Source: Peribacillus muralis (GTDB taxonomy: Bacteria; Bacillota; Bacilli; Bacillales; DSM-1321). From it: a stretch of 64,000 nucleotides of DNA. Below the pieces are notes generated by a model. The model saw nothing but the letters and a program-made list of their open reading frames with translations. It had not been told where the DNA came from and did not search any database. This document shows, in pieces, positions 7,817-16,596 of the stretch. The translations under genes were made by a program, and so were the position numbers. Numbering within the stretch: the stretch's first letter is position 1; every line of letters begins with the position of its first letter. The stretch spans positions 1,106,001-1,170,000 of the forward strand of contig NZ_CP017080.1 of assembly GCF_001645685.2 (NCBI RefSeq), written 5' to 3'.

Positions 7817-8860
7817 GTGAATGCTGCTGTTTTTTTTCGCTGGTTTTGGAGATTTCTTTTTCTCTTGGGCATAATAATCGTTATTCCCTATTCATGGGCT
7901 TTGATTTTGGCGCTACTCACTGCGATTCTTTTGGATGGAATGGTCCGGATGATGAGTGAAACGGCTAAGCTGCATCGCCTATGGGCCGTCTTGATTTCAT
8001 TCGTTTTATATGTAGGCGGCCTACTAGGTATCACCTATTTCTCCTTTTCGGTATTGATCAAAAAAATCATGGTCTATTCCGAGGGATTTCCTGGATTGAT
8101 ACGTGAAATGTATTTGACGGCGATATTGCCTGTCATAAGGCAATGGGAACAATATTCCCAAACGTTGCCGCCAAATCTCATTCAATCTGTAGAACAAACG
8201 ATGGAAAAGAGCGTCAAGGCTCTTGAGGGGTTCACAGAGGGATTCGTTCAGGATATGGTCCAGTTCGTTACGCTAATTCCGGGTTTATTCATTGATTTCC
8301 TCATTTATTTAATCGCTTTATTCTTGATCAGCCTGGAATTGCCTAAGTTAAAGAAAAAGGCAATGCAATACTTAAAAACGTCCACCTTCCAAAAGATATC
8401 GTTAGTTTATCATGATTTAAGCATGGCAGCAGTTGGCTTCATCAAGGCACAGGTTTTATTGAGTTTAATTACATTCATTATGGCATATGGCGGGCTATGG
8501 CTATTGAATGTGAGATATGCAATCCCGCTGGCTTTGTTAATTGTTGTTGTGGACATTCTCCCGATATTGGGTACGGGATCTGTCCTCGTTCCTTGGGCAG
8601 TCATTGTTTGGGCACAAGGAAATCACCATTTTGGGATTGGTCTGGTTATCTTGTTCTTGGTCATTACCATTATTAGAAGGATTATAGAACCAAAAATCTA
8701 CTCAGCAAATATGGGGTTGTCCCCATTGGCTTCGTTGATCAGTCTTTATTTAGGGTTTAAAATGCTAGGATTCATCGGACTTTTCCTTGGACCTTCGCTT
8801 GTGATCGTTTATGAGACGTTAAAGAAGGCAGGTGTCATCAAATCCAACTTTAAATTGTGA
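7817..8860 (+). CDS. AI-2E family membrane transporter (YtvI/YdbI type)
   Basis: The 347-residue protein has the AI-2E (PerM) topology: hydrophobic hairpins at the N-terminus, a central soluble stretch (residues about 90-160), and a C-terminal block of membrane segments containing VVDILPILGTGSVLVPWAVI and IIRRIIEPKIYSANMGLSPLASLISLYLG, the conserved family signatures (PxxG and the EP-x-x/GL-x-P region). Members export small solutes or ions (Na+/Li+-proton antiport or autoinducer-2) and some Bacillus paralogues are sporulation associated. Start is GTG at 7817 behind AAGGAGGG. The substrate cannot be predicted. Confidence 0.87.
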   Translation: MNAAVFFRWFWRFLFLLGIIIVIPYSWALILALLTAILLDGMVRMMSETAKLHRLWAVLISFVLYVGGLLGITYFSFSVLIKKIMVYSEGFPGLIREMYLTAILPVIRQWEQYSQTLPPNLIQSVEQTMEKSVKALEGFTEGFVQDMVQFVTLIPGLFIDFLIYLIALFLISLELPKLKKKAMQYLKTSTFQKISLVYHDLSMAAVGFIKAQVLLSLITFIMAYGGLWLLNVRYAIPLALLIVVVDILPILGTGSVLVPWAVIVWAQGNHHFGIGLVILFLVITIIRRIIEPKIYSANMGLSPLASLISLYLGFKMLGFIGLFLGPSLVIVYETLKKAGVIKSNFKL

Positions 8861-8883
8861 AAGAAAGGCTAGAGGTGTTTCGC

Positions 8884-9063
8884 ATGATTTCTTTTATTGG
8901 ACATATCTCTTACCGCTTTGCCTTGGCCATGGCAATGATGGCAGTCACGGGAAAAGAATTGCAGATAGCGGGTTCTCCCTTTCCCTTTGCAGTGCTGACA
9001 GATGGTTATCAGTTTCATGATTCTTCGCTCCTTCATAAATATTGCTTTCCCCTAACAGTATGA
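8884..9063 (+). CDS. Possible small open reading frame after the AI-2E gene
   Basis: A 59-codon frame (MISFIGHISYRFALAM...) begins after AGAGGTGTTTCGC, a moderate ribosome binding site, 23 bases past the transporter stop. The N-terminal half is hydrophobic. No family is recognised and composition alone does not prove it is expressed; it may also be a chance frame. Confidence 0.3.
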   Translation: MISFIGHISYRFALAMAMMAVTGKELQIAGSPFPFAVLTDGYQFHDSSLLHKYCFPLTV

Positions 9064-9162
9064 AACAATAAAGGTTGAACTATACTCGCTGTATTCATTC
9101 AATCTTGATGGGGTTAATTTGTTTATAATATGCTGTTTATCACTTCATGTACCAAATAAACG

Positions 9163-9208
9163 AAAATACCCCCCGTGCCTCAACAAAATGAGGCATGGGG
9201 GGTATTTT
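9163..9208. terminator. Bidirectional terminator before the first CorC-type gene
   Basis: AAAATACCCCCC-G-TGCCTCA pairs with TGAGGCA-T-GGGGGGTATTTT around a short loop; A- and T-tracts flank both sides. It serves the minus-strand CNNM/CorC gene, whose stop overlaps it, and the plus-strand genes. Confidence 0.85.
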
Positions 9209-10557
9209 CATGAAACGATTTCTGTTTGCGAGATCATCGGAAATTCTTTTACTTCACTTACAATTTTTGCTGGTTTATATATTTCAATATAGCGAATATG
9301 GTGATCTTCCATTTCTTTTATCCTAAAGTTATAAGGTCCAAAAGTTAGGACATCACCTTGCTTTGCTTCGTAATTCTCGGTAAGGATCCATCCGCCCATC
9401 GTATCGATGTCTTCATCATTAATATCCAGACCAAGTAAATCATTCATTTCACTGACCAATACCTTTGCATCGATTATATAATGATCTTCTTTTATTTTAC
9501 GCACATCAGGCACTTCATCCAGGTCAAATTCATCCCGAATATCGCCAACGATTTCTTCAAGGATATCTTCAACTGTCACCAGGCCTGATGTCCCGCCATA
9601 TTCATCCATGAGGATAGCCATATGAATTCGTTCTTTTTGCATTTTTAACAATAAATCGTGAATCGGTATGCTGTCAATGACGCGTATGATCGGACGAACA
9701 TATCTGTTGATCGTTGCGGCCGTGTGATTGCTTTTGTCAATCATTTCAGTGAAGAGTTCCTTGATATTGACCATACCGATGACATGATCTTTATCGCCAT
9801 CAATGACAGGATAACGGGTAAAGTTGTCTTCCGCCATGACGGTGAAAAACTGTTCAATCGTATCATCCTTGGATATCGTAGCGATTTCAGTACGCGGAAC
9901 CATGATTTCTTTTGCTATCCTATCATCGAATTCAAAGATTTTATTCACGTATTTAAACTCAGATTGGTTAATTTCGCCACTTTTATAGCTTTCGGAAACG
10001 ATGATACGCAGCTCTTCTTCTGTATGAGCCAAATCATGTTCAGAAACTGCTTTTAATCCTAGCATTTTTGTCAGCGCCCTTGCGGAGCCATTCAGTACCC
10101 AGATGAACGGATACATGATTTTGTTAAACCATATTAAAGGTTTGGAAACCAATAACGTAACCTGCTCCGCTTTTTGAATCGCCAATGTTTTCGGTGCCAG
10201 TTCCCCAACGACGACATGTATGAACGTTATGGAAGAAAAGGCAATCGCAACTGAGAGTATATGTGAAGCAGAATGAAGATTTAATTGAATTAAAAGTGGT
10301 CGCAAAATGTTTTCAACCGTCGGTTCTCCAAGGAACCCCAGCCCTAAGGCAGTGACGGTAATGCCGAGCTGGCAAGTCGAAAGGTATTCATCAAGATTGG
10401 ATATGACCTTCCTTGCTGAAAGAGCATTTGGATTTCCTTCTTCAATTAATTGATCGACCCTCGTGCTTCTCACTTTAACGATCGCAAACTCCGTAGCGAC
10501 AAAAAATGCTGTTAAAGCAATTAAAATGGCAATGATAACCAAGTTTAATATGTCCAA
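9208..10557 (-). CDS. CNNM/CorC family (HlyC/CorC) transporter, paralogue 1
   Basis: The 449-residue protein has an N-terminal DUF21/CNNM membrane domain (residues about 1-190, with FFVATEFAIVKVRSTRVDQL and GELAPKTLAIQKAE), a CBS pair (IMVPRTEIATISKDDTIEQF... and RPIIRVIDSIPIHDLLLKMQ), the DEYGGTSGLVTVEDILEEIVGDI signature, and a C-terminal CorC_HlyC domain (DINDEDIDTMGGWI). Bacillus relatives such as MpfA/YhdP promote Mg2+ efflux. The start is TTG preceded by AAGGGAG. A close paralogue lies at 13655-14986 in the same orientation, separated by YitT, lipoprotein and DedA genes. The leader just upstream folds over its ribosome binding site. Confidence 0.9.
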   Translation of the reverse strand: MDILNLVIIAILIALTAFFVATEFAIVKVRSTRVDQLIEEGNPNALSARKVISNLDEYLSTCQLGITVTALGLGFLGEPTVENILRPLLIQLNLHSASHILSVAIAFSSITFIHVVVGELAPKTLAIQKAEQVTLLVSKPLIWFNKIMYPFIWVLNGSARALTKMLGLKAVSEHDLAHTEEELRIIVSESYKSGEINQSEFKYVNKIFEFDDRIAKEIMVPRTEIATISKDDTIEQFFTVMAEDNFTRYPVIDGDKDHVIGMVNIKELFTEMIDKSNHTAATINRYVRPIIRVIDSIPIHDLLLKMQKERIHMAILMDEYGGTSGLVTVEDILEEIVGDIRDEFDLDEVPDVRKIKEDHYIIDAKVLVSEMNDLLGLDINDEDIDTMGGWILTENYEAKQGDVLTFGPYNFRIKEMEDHHIRYIEIYKPAKIVSEVKEFPMISQTEIVS

Positions 10558-10562
10558 ATAGT

Positions 10563-10595
10563 CTCCCTTACATCGTCTCCGAGACGAATAAGGAG
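10563..10595 (-). promoter_or_regulatory. Structured leader of CNNM/CorC paralogue 1 (ribosome-binding-site hairpin)
   Basis: On the transcript CTCCTTA pairs with TAAGGGAG, which contains the Shine-Dalgarno, and between them TCGTCT-CGG-AGACGA is a perfect 6-bp hairpin. A further GGAGGTG lies just 5' of the structure and could compete for the anti-SD strand. A comparable arrangement precedes paralogue 2. This suggests translational control, possibly by Mg2+, but no known riboswitch class was recognised. Confidence 0.45.
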
Positions 10596-11153
10596 TCCAC
10601 CTCCTACATTTTTAAAATATACAAGTATATTTTTTTTGTCTTGCCAAATATTTTGGGACCAGTCAGACCTATTTATTGAATTACAGTCTCGAGTCCCGAA
10701 TAACTTTTAAGTGATGAAGAGAATCATAGTGTATGCCGATTAGCGATGCGCAGACGGGAAATAGAAGAATTCCTGCATAATGACCTGCATCCATTTAAGT
10801 ATGCACATGTCTTTTACGCAAAGCAACGTCCGTCCGTCAAAACGAACATTCTTTAATGCCCCATCAAATCACCTCAATTAATTAATTTAAATACTTTCAT
10901 TATAAAAAGAGATCATCATTCAGTCAAACTGCTTACTGCTCCTTAAATCAGGTAAATAGCTTGTAAAGAGTCAATTTGAGCTAATAATTAGCCGTTTTTG
11001 ACTGTTTTCTCTACTTTATTGCATTATATGATGGAATATTCTGAAAATGATTAGGCTGATTCATAAATAATTGCCGTTTTCATTATTTTTTGGACGACAT
11101 AATCATATCTTTAGAAGCGGGACAGGTTTTATGGCGCAGAGGAGGGGAGATTG
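10596..11153. other. Intergenic region with a coding-like relic
   Basis: An open frame runs from just after a TAA at 10701 to a TAA at 10854-10856; its only ATG is at 10746 (MRRREIEEFLHNDLHPFKYA..., 36 codons). The sequence looks protein-like but has no ribosome binding site, so it may be a decayed gene tail. The rest of the region holds no supported gene. Confidence 0.3.
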
Positions 11154-11726
11154 ATGAAAATGATGGAAAGGATGGCAGCGGTTCTTGCCGGCAGCATGCT
11201 CGTAGGGGTTGGTATCAACTTCTTTCTGATACCTTACCATTTACTGGATGGTGGCATGATCGGGATTGGGCTGATTTTTCATTACTATATCGGACTTCCA
11301 ACAGGCTTGGGGGTAATTCTGAGCAGTATTCCGCTATATATATATGCATGGTATTTTGAGAAAAAACTATTTCTGAACAGCTTGCATGGCCTGTTATTCT
11401 CTTCTTTATGCATCGATATTTTTTCCGACGCCATCACTGGGTGGAATTTACCCATTTATGTTAGTGCTGTAATTGGGGGAGCGTTGATCGGACTCGGAAT
11501 TGGCTTGATGCTTCGTTATGGAACCTCTACAGGTGGAACGGATATGCTGGCACAAATCCTTTCGAGGAAGAGCGGACTCAATGTTGGTTTACTGATTTTC
11601 TTCATTGATGGATGCGTTCTGCTTTTCGGATTGAGTGTTGTAGGGACTTCCGTTTTTCTATATTCATTTTTAACGATCATCGCAGTAGCCATGCTGACTT
11701 CAGTCACCGTGATGCGAACGGCTTAA
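11154..11726 (+). CDS. YitT family membrane protein (DUF161)
   Basis: The 190-residue protein consists mainly of five or six membrane segments with the YitT family motifs IPYHLLDGGMIGIGLIFHYY near the N-terminus and LRYGTSTGGTDMLAQIL in the middle. It lacks the soluble DUF2179 domain that follows the membrane part in full-length YitT proteins (about 280 residues), so it is a short version. The ATG at 11154 follows GGAGGGGAG; a TTG one codon earlier is less well placed. Function of the family is unknown. The lipoprotein gene follows after about 95 bases and may be cotranscribed. Confidence 0.85.
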   Translation: MKMMERMAAVLAGSMLVGVGINFFLIPYHLLDGGMIGIGLIFHYYIGLPTGLGVILSSIPLYIYAWYFEKKLFLNSLHGLLFSSLCIDIFSDAITGWNLPIYVSAVIGGALIGLGIGLMLRYGTSTGGTDMLAQILSRKSGLNVGLLIFFIDGCVLLFGLSVVGTSVFLYSFLTIIAVAMLTSVTVMRTA

Positions 11727-11820
11727 AGTTAATTTACGTATAAAAATCTGAAAAAAGGAAAGGATGGTCAATATGAATAGGGCGGATTTTTAGTCCAATA
11801 ACTGGTAAGGGGAAGTACAA

Positions 11821-12537
11821 ATGAAAAAAATCTATATGGTTTCTGCGTTGATAATTATGCTTGTGGGCTGTCAACAGAAAGAAATGCAAGAGGATAAAGA
11901 AGTGAACAGTGCCGTTCCGGAATCCATGGAAGCATCGATTGCCATTAAAGGGAGTTTGGATCAAGGAAAGGAAGTCATTCTTGAAACGACAGTGAAACAA
12001 GGGGATCAATTAGTGAATGAAGCTGATGAGGTACTGTTTGAGATAAGAAAGTCCGGACAAGATAAAAGGGAAATGCTTGATGCGAAAAATACGGGGAGCG
12101 GTAAGTATCAAGTGATGCATACATTTACGGAGCAAGGGAAATATATCGTGGTTGCCCATGTAACGGCCAAAGGGCTACATGTGATGCCTGAAAAAGAAAT
12201 TGCCATTCCAGGACATGAAGATGAAGGTGCATCAATACATCCTAGATCGGATGTATCGATTGAATTCCAAAGCAACCCTGTAAAGGCTGGAAGCAGTTCG
12301 ATTTTTGCCGCTACCGTGGAATTGGATGGAAAGCCACTGACAAATGCAGATGTGAATTTCGAGGTTTGGAAGGATGGCAGCGACGAAAGTCATTTTACTA
12401 AAGCTGAGGATGATGGAGATGGGAAATACTTAAATAAGGTATCATTCACTGAAGCAGGTACCTATAAGGTGCAGGTGCATGTTGAGAAAGACGAGGTTCA
12501 TGAGCACCAGCTGCAAACCATTCAAGTGAACAAATGA
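11821..12537 (+). CDS. Lipoprotein with two YtkA/FixH-like domains
   Basis: A signal peptide with lipobox (IIMLVGC, Cys at residue 17) predicts lipid anchoring on the outer face of the membrane. The mature 220 residues hold two similar beta-rich repeats, each ending alike: SGKYQVMHTFTEQGKYIVVAHV (about 97-118) and DGKYLNKVSFTEAGTYKVQVHV (about 200-221). This is the pattern of YtkA-like/FixH-like domains, found in extracytoplasmic proteins linked to copper handling or oxidase maturation. Start ATG follows GGGGAAGTACAA. The ligand is not predictable; there is a His-containing PGHEDEGASIHP linker that might bind metal. Confidence 0.8.
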   Translation: MKKIYMVSALIIMLVGCQQKEMQEDKEVNSAVPESMEASIAIKGSLDQGKEVILETTVKQGDQLVNEADEVLFEIRKSGQDKREMLDAKNTGSGKYQVMHTFTEQGKYIVVAHVTAKGLHVMPEKEIAIPGHEDEGASIHPRSDVSIEFQSNPVKAGSSSIFAATVELDGKPLTNADVNFEVWKDGSDESHFTKAEDDGDGKYLNKVSFTEAGTYKVQVHVEKDEVHEHQLQTIQVNK

Positions 12538-12643
12538 AACGCTATAAAATGCTTTTTTTTGAACAAATTGATTTAATAGGTTTTATCCATTATTAAAATG
12601 GGAAGAAAAAGAATAACAATACAGAAGAAAGGGTGAGATGAGC

Positions 12644-12817
12644 ATGAAGAACCGAATCATCAATAAGTATAAGGATCTCGGGATTCATATTGAAAAAACG
12701 AAGTCACGCCAGGAGATTTTCAATAATGTTTCGCAAGCAGATTCATCCTTACTCACCACAGCTGCTTTTTCGCAATTCGCCCGAAAAACGGAGACTAAAG
12801 GAATACTGATGCAATGA
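12644..12817 (+). CDS. Small hypothetical protein (57 aa)
   Basis: A 57-codon frame (MKNRIINKYKDLGIHIEKTK...) has a ribosome binding site AAAGGGTGA about seven bases before ATG 12644 (an ATG at 12638 is too close to it), and it ends immediately before a strong terminator at 12819-12850. The protein is soluble and mixed-charge with no recognised domain. Its tight fit between SD and terminator supports it as a real gene. Confidence 0.65.
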   Translation: MKNRIINKYKDLGIHIEKTKSRQEIFNNVSQADSSLLTTAAFSQFARKTETKGILMQ

Positions 12818-12818
12818 G

Positions 12819-12850
12819 AGGCCAGAGCACATATTTTCTGGTCTTTTTTT
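12819..12850 (+). terminator. Terminator of the 57-aa protein gene
   Basis: AGGCCAGA pairs with TCTGGTCT (8 bp, one G-U) around a 10-base loop and is followed by seven T. Confidence 0.85.
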
Positions 12851-12974
12851 GTGTGCATTAACTAAGGCCGTATACCGTATGGGGCAGAAAGTGAAAAACC
12901 GAATAGAACGCCATGTCCCGAATAGGATATAAGGACGAACATATTGAAATTAGTGCTAAGGGGAGTCCGATTGC

Positions 12975-13589
12975 ATGGTATCACAGCTTATAATGACGAT
13001 ATTGAATTGGTTTGCTGAAATGGGTTATATGGGGATATTGTTGGGACTGATGGTCGAAGTCATTCCAAGCGAGCTTGTTCTCGGATACGGTGGATATTTG
13101 GTGGGCCTTGGAAAAATGAATTTTTGGGGAGCCGTACTTGCAGGTGTAGCCGGTGGGACGATGGCGCAATTATTTCTATATTGGGCTGGGTACTATGGCG
13201 GGCGGCCTTTTCTTTTGAAGTATGGAAAGTATATCTTAATTAAGGAAAAGCATATTTTTATGGCTGAAGAGTGGTTTCAACGATACGGGGTAGGTGTCAT
13301 TTTCACTGCTCGATTCATCCCGGTTATCCGTCACGCGATTTCAATCCCCGCAGGTATTGCTAGAATGTCCGTATGGAAATTCAGCTTCTATACAATTGCG
13401 GCAGTGATACCCTGGACCATTTTGTTTTTATCCTTGGGAAAGATCCTCGGCGAAAATTGGCAGCAGATCAGGGAGATTACTGCGCCTTATTTAATTCCGG
13501 CAGCTGGTTTTTCCTTTGTCTGCATCATGCTTTATATCATCTGGAAAAAGAAGAGCCCCCCTCCGATCGTATCGGTCAAAAAAAAATAG
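12975..13589 (+). CDS. DedA family membrane protein
   Basis: DedA/SNARE-associated (VTT) proteins are membrane scramblases or transporters; bacterial members recycle undecaprenyl phosphate or affect membrane lipid homeostasis. The 204-residue protein contains the family landmarks EVIPSELVLGYGGYLVGLG (N-terminal re-entrant region), GGTMAQLFLYWAGYYGGRPFLLKYGKY, and FTARFIPVIRHAISIPAGIARM (F/Y-x-x-x-R and G-x-x-x-M motifs, residues about 116-137), followed by two C-terminal membrane segments and a basic tail. GGGGAG lies upstream of the ATG. Which DedA subgroup it belongs to is undetermined. Confidence 0.9.
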   Translation: MVSQLIMTILNWFAEMGYMGILLGLMVEVIPSELVLGYGGYLVGLGKMNFWGAVLAGVAGGTMAQLFLYWAGYYGGRPFLLKYGKYILIKEKHIFMAEEWFQRYGVGVIFTARFIPVIRHAISIPAGIARMSVWKFSFYTIAAVIPWTILFLSLGKILGENWQQIREITAPYLIPAAGFSFVCIMLYIIWKKKSPPPIVSVKKK

Positions 13590-13614
13590 GTCGGCTTCCT
13601 GATAAATGAATACA

Positions 13615-13651
13615 AAAAAACAGCCTCGTATTTTTTACGAGGCTGTTTTTT
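13615..13651. terminator. Bidirectional terminator between dedA and CorC paralogue 2
   Basis: AAAAAACAGCCTCGTA pairs perfectly with TACGAGGCTGTTTTTT around five T; the convergent genes share it. Confidence 0.9.
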
Positions 13652-13654
13652 CAT

Positions 13655-14986
13655 CTATCTTTGAGGAAGGTCTTCCTCAAGAGGTATCTTAACGATTTTT
13701 TTTGTCACTTCGATGGAACGAATGGCGCGATCTTCCATTTCAATCACCTTAAAGCAAAATCCATCCTTCTCCATGATGTCCCCAACAGTCACATCATAAT
13801 TTTCCGTAAGCACCCATCCGCCTATAGTGTCGACATCGTCTTCTTCCAAGTGAATGCCAAGTAAATCATTCACTTCCTTAACAAGAAGCTTCGAGTCTAA
13901 AATATAGTGGCCATCCTTAATTTTCCTGATGGAGGCGACTTCATCAATATCGAATTCGTCACGAATTTCCCCAACGATTTCCTCGAGGATATCCTCGACA
14001 GTGACAAGGCCGGAGGTACCTCCGTATTCATCCATCAAAATAGCCATATGAATGCGTTCCTTTTGCATTTTTAGCAGTAAATCGTGTATGGGTATATTTT
14101 CCATTACGCGAATGATCGGACGAGAGTAATTTTCAATCGCCTTTACTTGGATTTCCGGATTACGGATAAGATCCGAGAAAACTTCCTTCAAGTTCACTAA
14201 GCCAATGACATGATCTTTGTCACCCTCGACAACAGGATATCGTGTGTATTTCTCCAATTTTGCTACATCGACGAATTCCTGTACCGTTTCATCCTTGGAA
14301 ATGGTCAGGATTTCTGTCCTTGGAACCATGATTTCTTTGGCAACACGGTCATCGAATTCAAATATGTTGCTTACATATTTGAATTCGGATTGGTTGATCT
14401 CCCCGCTTTTATAACTATCGGAAAGGATGAAACGCAATTCTTCTTCGGTGTGGGCTATCTCACTTTCGGACGCTGGCTTGAAGCCAAATAAACCGACAAC
14501 GAAGCGGGAGGAATGATTCAATACCCAAATGAAGGGAAACGCAATCTTATGGAAAAAGATCAGCGGGCTGGCAATAGCCAGGGCCACCTGTTCCGCCTTT
14601 TGGATGGCGACGGTCTTTGGAGCCAATTCGCCTACAACCACATTCAGGAATGTTATCAGCGAAAACGATATGAAAAATGTCAAAATGCTTGTGATTTCCT
14701 GAGGGAAATGTAAGGCATTGAATAAAGGTCCGACCAATGTGAGGACGGTCGGTTGTCCGAGCCACCCCAATCCAAGGGCTGTTACTGTAATGCCGAGCTG
14801 GGTCGCGGAAAGGTATTCATCGAGATCGGATGTCACTTTCTTTGCCGCCATGGCTTTTTTGTTTCCCTCTTCAATCAATTGATCGATCCTGGAGCTGCGA
14901 ACCCTGATGATCGAAAATTCAGAAGCTACAAAAAAGGCAGTTAAAGCGATTAAAATAATGACTAATAAAAAACTTAATATGTCCAA
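13655..14986 (-). CDS. CNNM/CorC family (HlyC/CorC) transporter, paralogue 2
   Basis: The 443-residue protein has the same architecture as the gene at 9208-10557: CNNM membrane domain (FFVASEFSIIRVRSSRIDQL, GELAPKTVAIQKAEQV), CBS pair with IMVPRTEILTISKDE, the DEYGGTSGLVTVEDILEEIVGEI stretch and a C-terminal CorC_HlyC domain (DDVDTIGGWVLTENYD). The two are clearly close paralogues, identical over long runs in the CBS region. The TTG start (context CTATTTGGACATATTAA) is identical in both, although here no strong Shine-Dalgarno lies next to it. Predicted role is divalent cation (Mg2+ or Co2+) export or homeostasis. Confidence 0.9.
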   Translation of the reverse strand: MDILSFLLVIILIALTAFFVASEFSIIRVRSSRIDQLIEEGNKKAMAAKKVTSDLDEYLSATQLGITVTALGLGWLGQPTVLTLVGPLFNALHFPQEITSILTFFISFSLITFLNVVVGELAPKTVAIQKAEQVALAIASPLIFFHKIAFPFIWVLNHSSRFVVGLFGFKPASESEIAHTEEELRFILSDSYKSGEINQSEFKYVSNIFEFDDRVAKEIMVPRTEILTISKDETVQEFVDVAKLEKYTRYPVVEGDKDHVIGLVNLKEVFSDLIRNPEIQVKAIENYSRPIIRVMENIPIHDLLLKMQKERIHMAILMDEYGGTSGLVTVEDILEEIVGEIRDEFDIDEVASIRKIKDGHYILDSKLLVKEVNDLLGIHLEEDDVDTIGGWVLTENYDVTVGDIMEKDGFCFKVIEMEDRAIRSIEVTKKIVKIPLEEDLPQR

Positions 14987-14990
14987 ATAG

Positions 14991-15048
14991 TGTGGGACTC
15001 ATTGAATCGCCAATGATGCCGGACGATTTTGCTATCCCAGTCACCTCC
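14991..15048 (-). promoter_or_regulatory. Structured leader of CNNM/CorC paralogue 2
   Basis: The transcript contains GGGAGGTGACTGGGA, then AATCG/CGATT and CC/GG pairing in an inner hairpin, and finally TCCCA that can pair back to TGGGA just before the start. The order (GGAGGTG, inner hairpin, pairing arm next to the start) parallels paralogue 1, although the primary sequence differs. Regulatory function is inferred. Confidence 0.35.
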
Positions 15049-15236
15049 CAAAACCAATAATGAATGAAATGATTGTCTTTAAAAAATAAGTAGTGGTTTA
15101 TCTTGTATGAAAGTCTTCAATCTATACGGTCATTCACCTCGATCAGTAATGGAACCTTCCTATTAGTATAAGTAAACTGACGCGAATCAGTCAAAAATTT
15201 GACACTGAAAATGCAAGGAAATGAGGATATTTATTC

Positions 15237-16346
15237 TTATTTTGTTTGCAGCTGTATCGAGAAGGTCGTTAGGAAATCGGTTGAGTGACAGGATAAGGTT
15301 CCTTTATGTTTCAATACGATTTCTTTACAAACGAACAGTCCCAAACCCGTCCCCCTTTTTTTGGTGGTGATGAATGGTTCAAAAATATTCGGCAGGACTT
15401 CTTCGGGTATCTTCGGACCATTGTTGGAAATGTTCAAGGTAAGGATGCCGGGTGGGCATTCAGAGCCAGATATATATATGGCTGGGGAGGGCATCCCAGT
15501 AACTACATCAAGGGCATTTAAAATGATATTCAATAAGACTTGGCGGAATTCCTCTTCAGAACCTGTAATGACCGCATCATCGGCAACATTACAAGTAATG
15601 GAAGCATTCACTTCCAAAATGCTGGGATATAAAAATTCAATAACCTCATTAGCCAATCGGGATATGGAAAACAGTTCAGGTGGCGATTCTGAAGTTTCTT
15701 TTTTTGACATATTGAGGAATTGAGTAATCCTGTAATTGAGCTGATCCAACTCCTTGGAAATGATACCAAGATATTTAGTTTCAGGTTGTTCTGCTTGTAG
15801 CAATTGAATGAACCCCATGATGGAAGTCAGCGGATTACGGAATTCATGGACGAAGCTTGAGGTCATTTGGCCTAAAAGCGTCAAACGGTCTTTGTGATCA
15901 GGGCTGATGAATTGATAGCGCTCATCGAGCTCCTTGATTTTCAATTCGGAATAATGGGATGATGCAAACTGAATGAGTTGATCAAAGTAAATGTTGATTT
16001 GCTTTATGAGACCGGATACTTCTTCCATACTTACATTGGAATTCAAAAGGTGTTCAATGATAGTGGATCTGCCGATGCTTATAGAGGAAAAGAAAATTTC
16101 CATATTCAACTGCTTATTAGCTCGGTCAGATGCAATTTTTTTCCCAATCACCTTTAGCACATCTTCTATGTCCGTATCCGTTGTTCCAAGCTGATCGACC
16201 AATAAATTGAATATGTTTTCCACTTCCCCCTTGAAGTATCCTATATATCCATCTGGTAAATGCAGCAGCTCATCTTTCCATTTAGATATGATGGTGCCCT
16301 GTTGAGAAGATAAAAAGTGAATGGTCATTTCTCGATTAGATCCCAT
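15237..16346 (-). CDS. Sensor histidine kinase (soluble, sporulation-kinase type)
   Basis: The C-terminal half carries the kinase core: H-box LLGQMTSSFVHEFRNPLTSIMGF with the phospho-acceptor His, N-box LLNIILNALDVV, and the ATP-binding ISNNGPKIPEEVLPNIFEPFITTKKRGTGLGL (F and G2 boxes). The N-terminal 160 residues are helical, without membrane segments, reminiscent of RsbRD-type sensor regions (SSQQGTIISKWKDELLHL). Bacillus enzymes with this HEFRNPLTSI core feed the sporulation phosphorelay; no response regulator gene is adjacent, which fits. ATG at 16346 is used because GGAGGG sits five bases upstream; a longer open frame runs to 16442. Confidence 0.85.
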   Translation of the reverse strand: MGSNREMTIHFLSSQQGTIISKWKDELLHLPDGYIGYFKGEVENIFNLLVDQLGTTDTDIEDVLKVIGKKIASDRANKQLNMEIFFSSISIGRSTIIEHLLNSNVSMEEVSGLIKQINIYFDQLIQFASSHYSELKIKELDERYQFISPDHKDRLTLLGQMTSSFVHEFRNPLTSIMGFIQLLQAEQPETKYLGIISKELDQLNYRITQFLNMSKKETSESPPELFSISRLANEVIEFLYPSILEVNASITCNVADDAVITGSEEEFRQVLLNIILNALDVVTGMPSPAIYISGSECPPGILTLNISNNGPKIPEEVLPNIFEPFITTKKRGTGLGLFVCKEIVLKHKGTLSCHSTDFLTTFSIQLQTK

Positions 16347-16555
16347 TTTGCCCTCCATACTGTAGGAAAATGAATTTACTATTGACCTAGGTTTATTGAT
16401 AAAAAATGAAAGAATTTCAAAATGATTACATTTTGTGTCCATGATAACAGATTAGTGGTGTTTAGACATGTGTCAATTGGTTAGGTATTCGGCAATTAAT
16501 CGATGAATCCCTTTTTTTGAACTAGTTTTATTACAGTTATTACAAATATGAAAAT

Positions 16556-16596
16556 AAAAAAAGGAAGCCGTTAAGTTACTGACGGTTTCCTTTTTT
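16556..16596 (-). terminator. Terminator of the cation efflux gene
   Basis: AAAAAAGGAA-G-CCGT pairs with ACGG-T-TTCCTTTTTT (one G-U) across a 10-base loop, with long A and T tracts; it overlaps the 3' end of the minus-strand gene and also lies after nothing on the plus strand. Confidence 0.85.
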
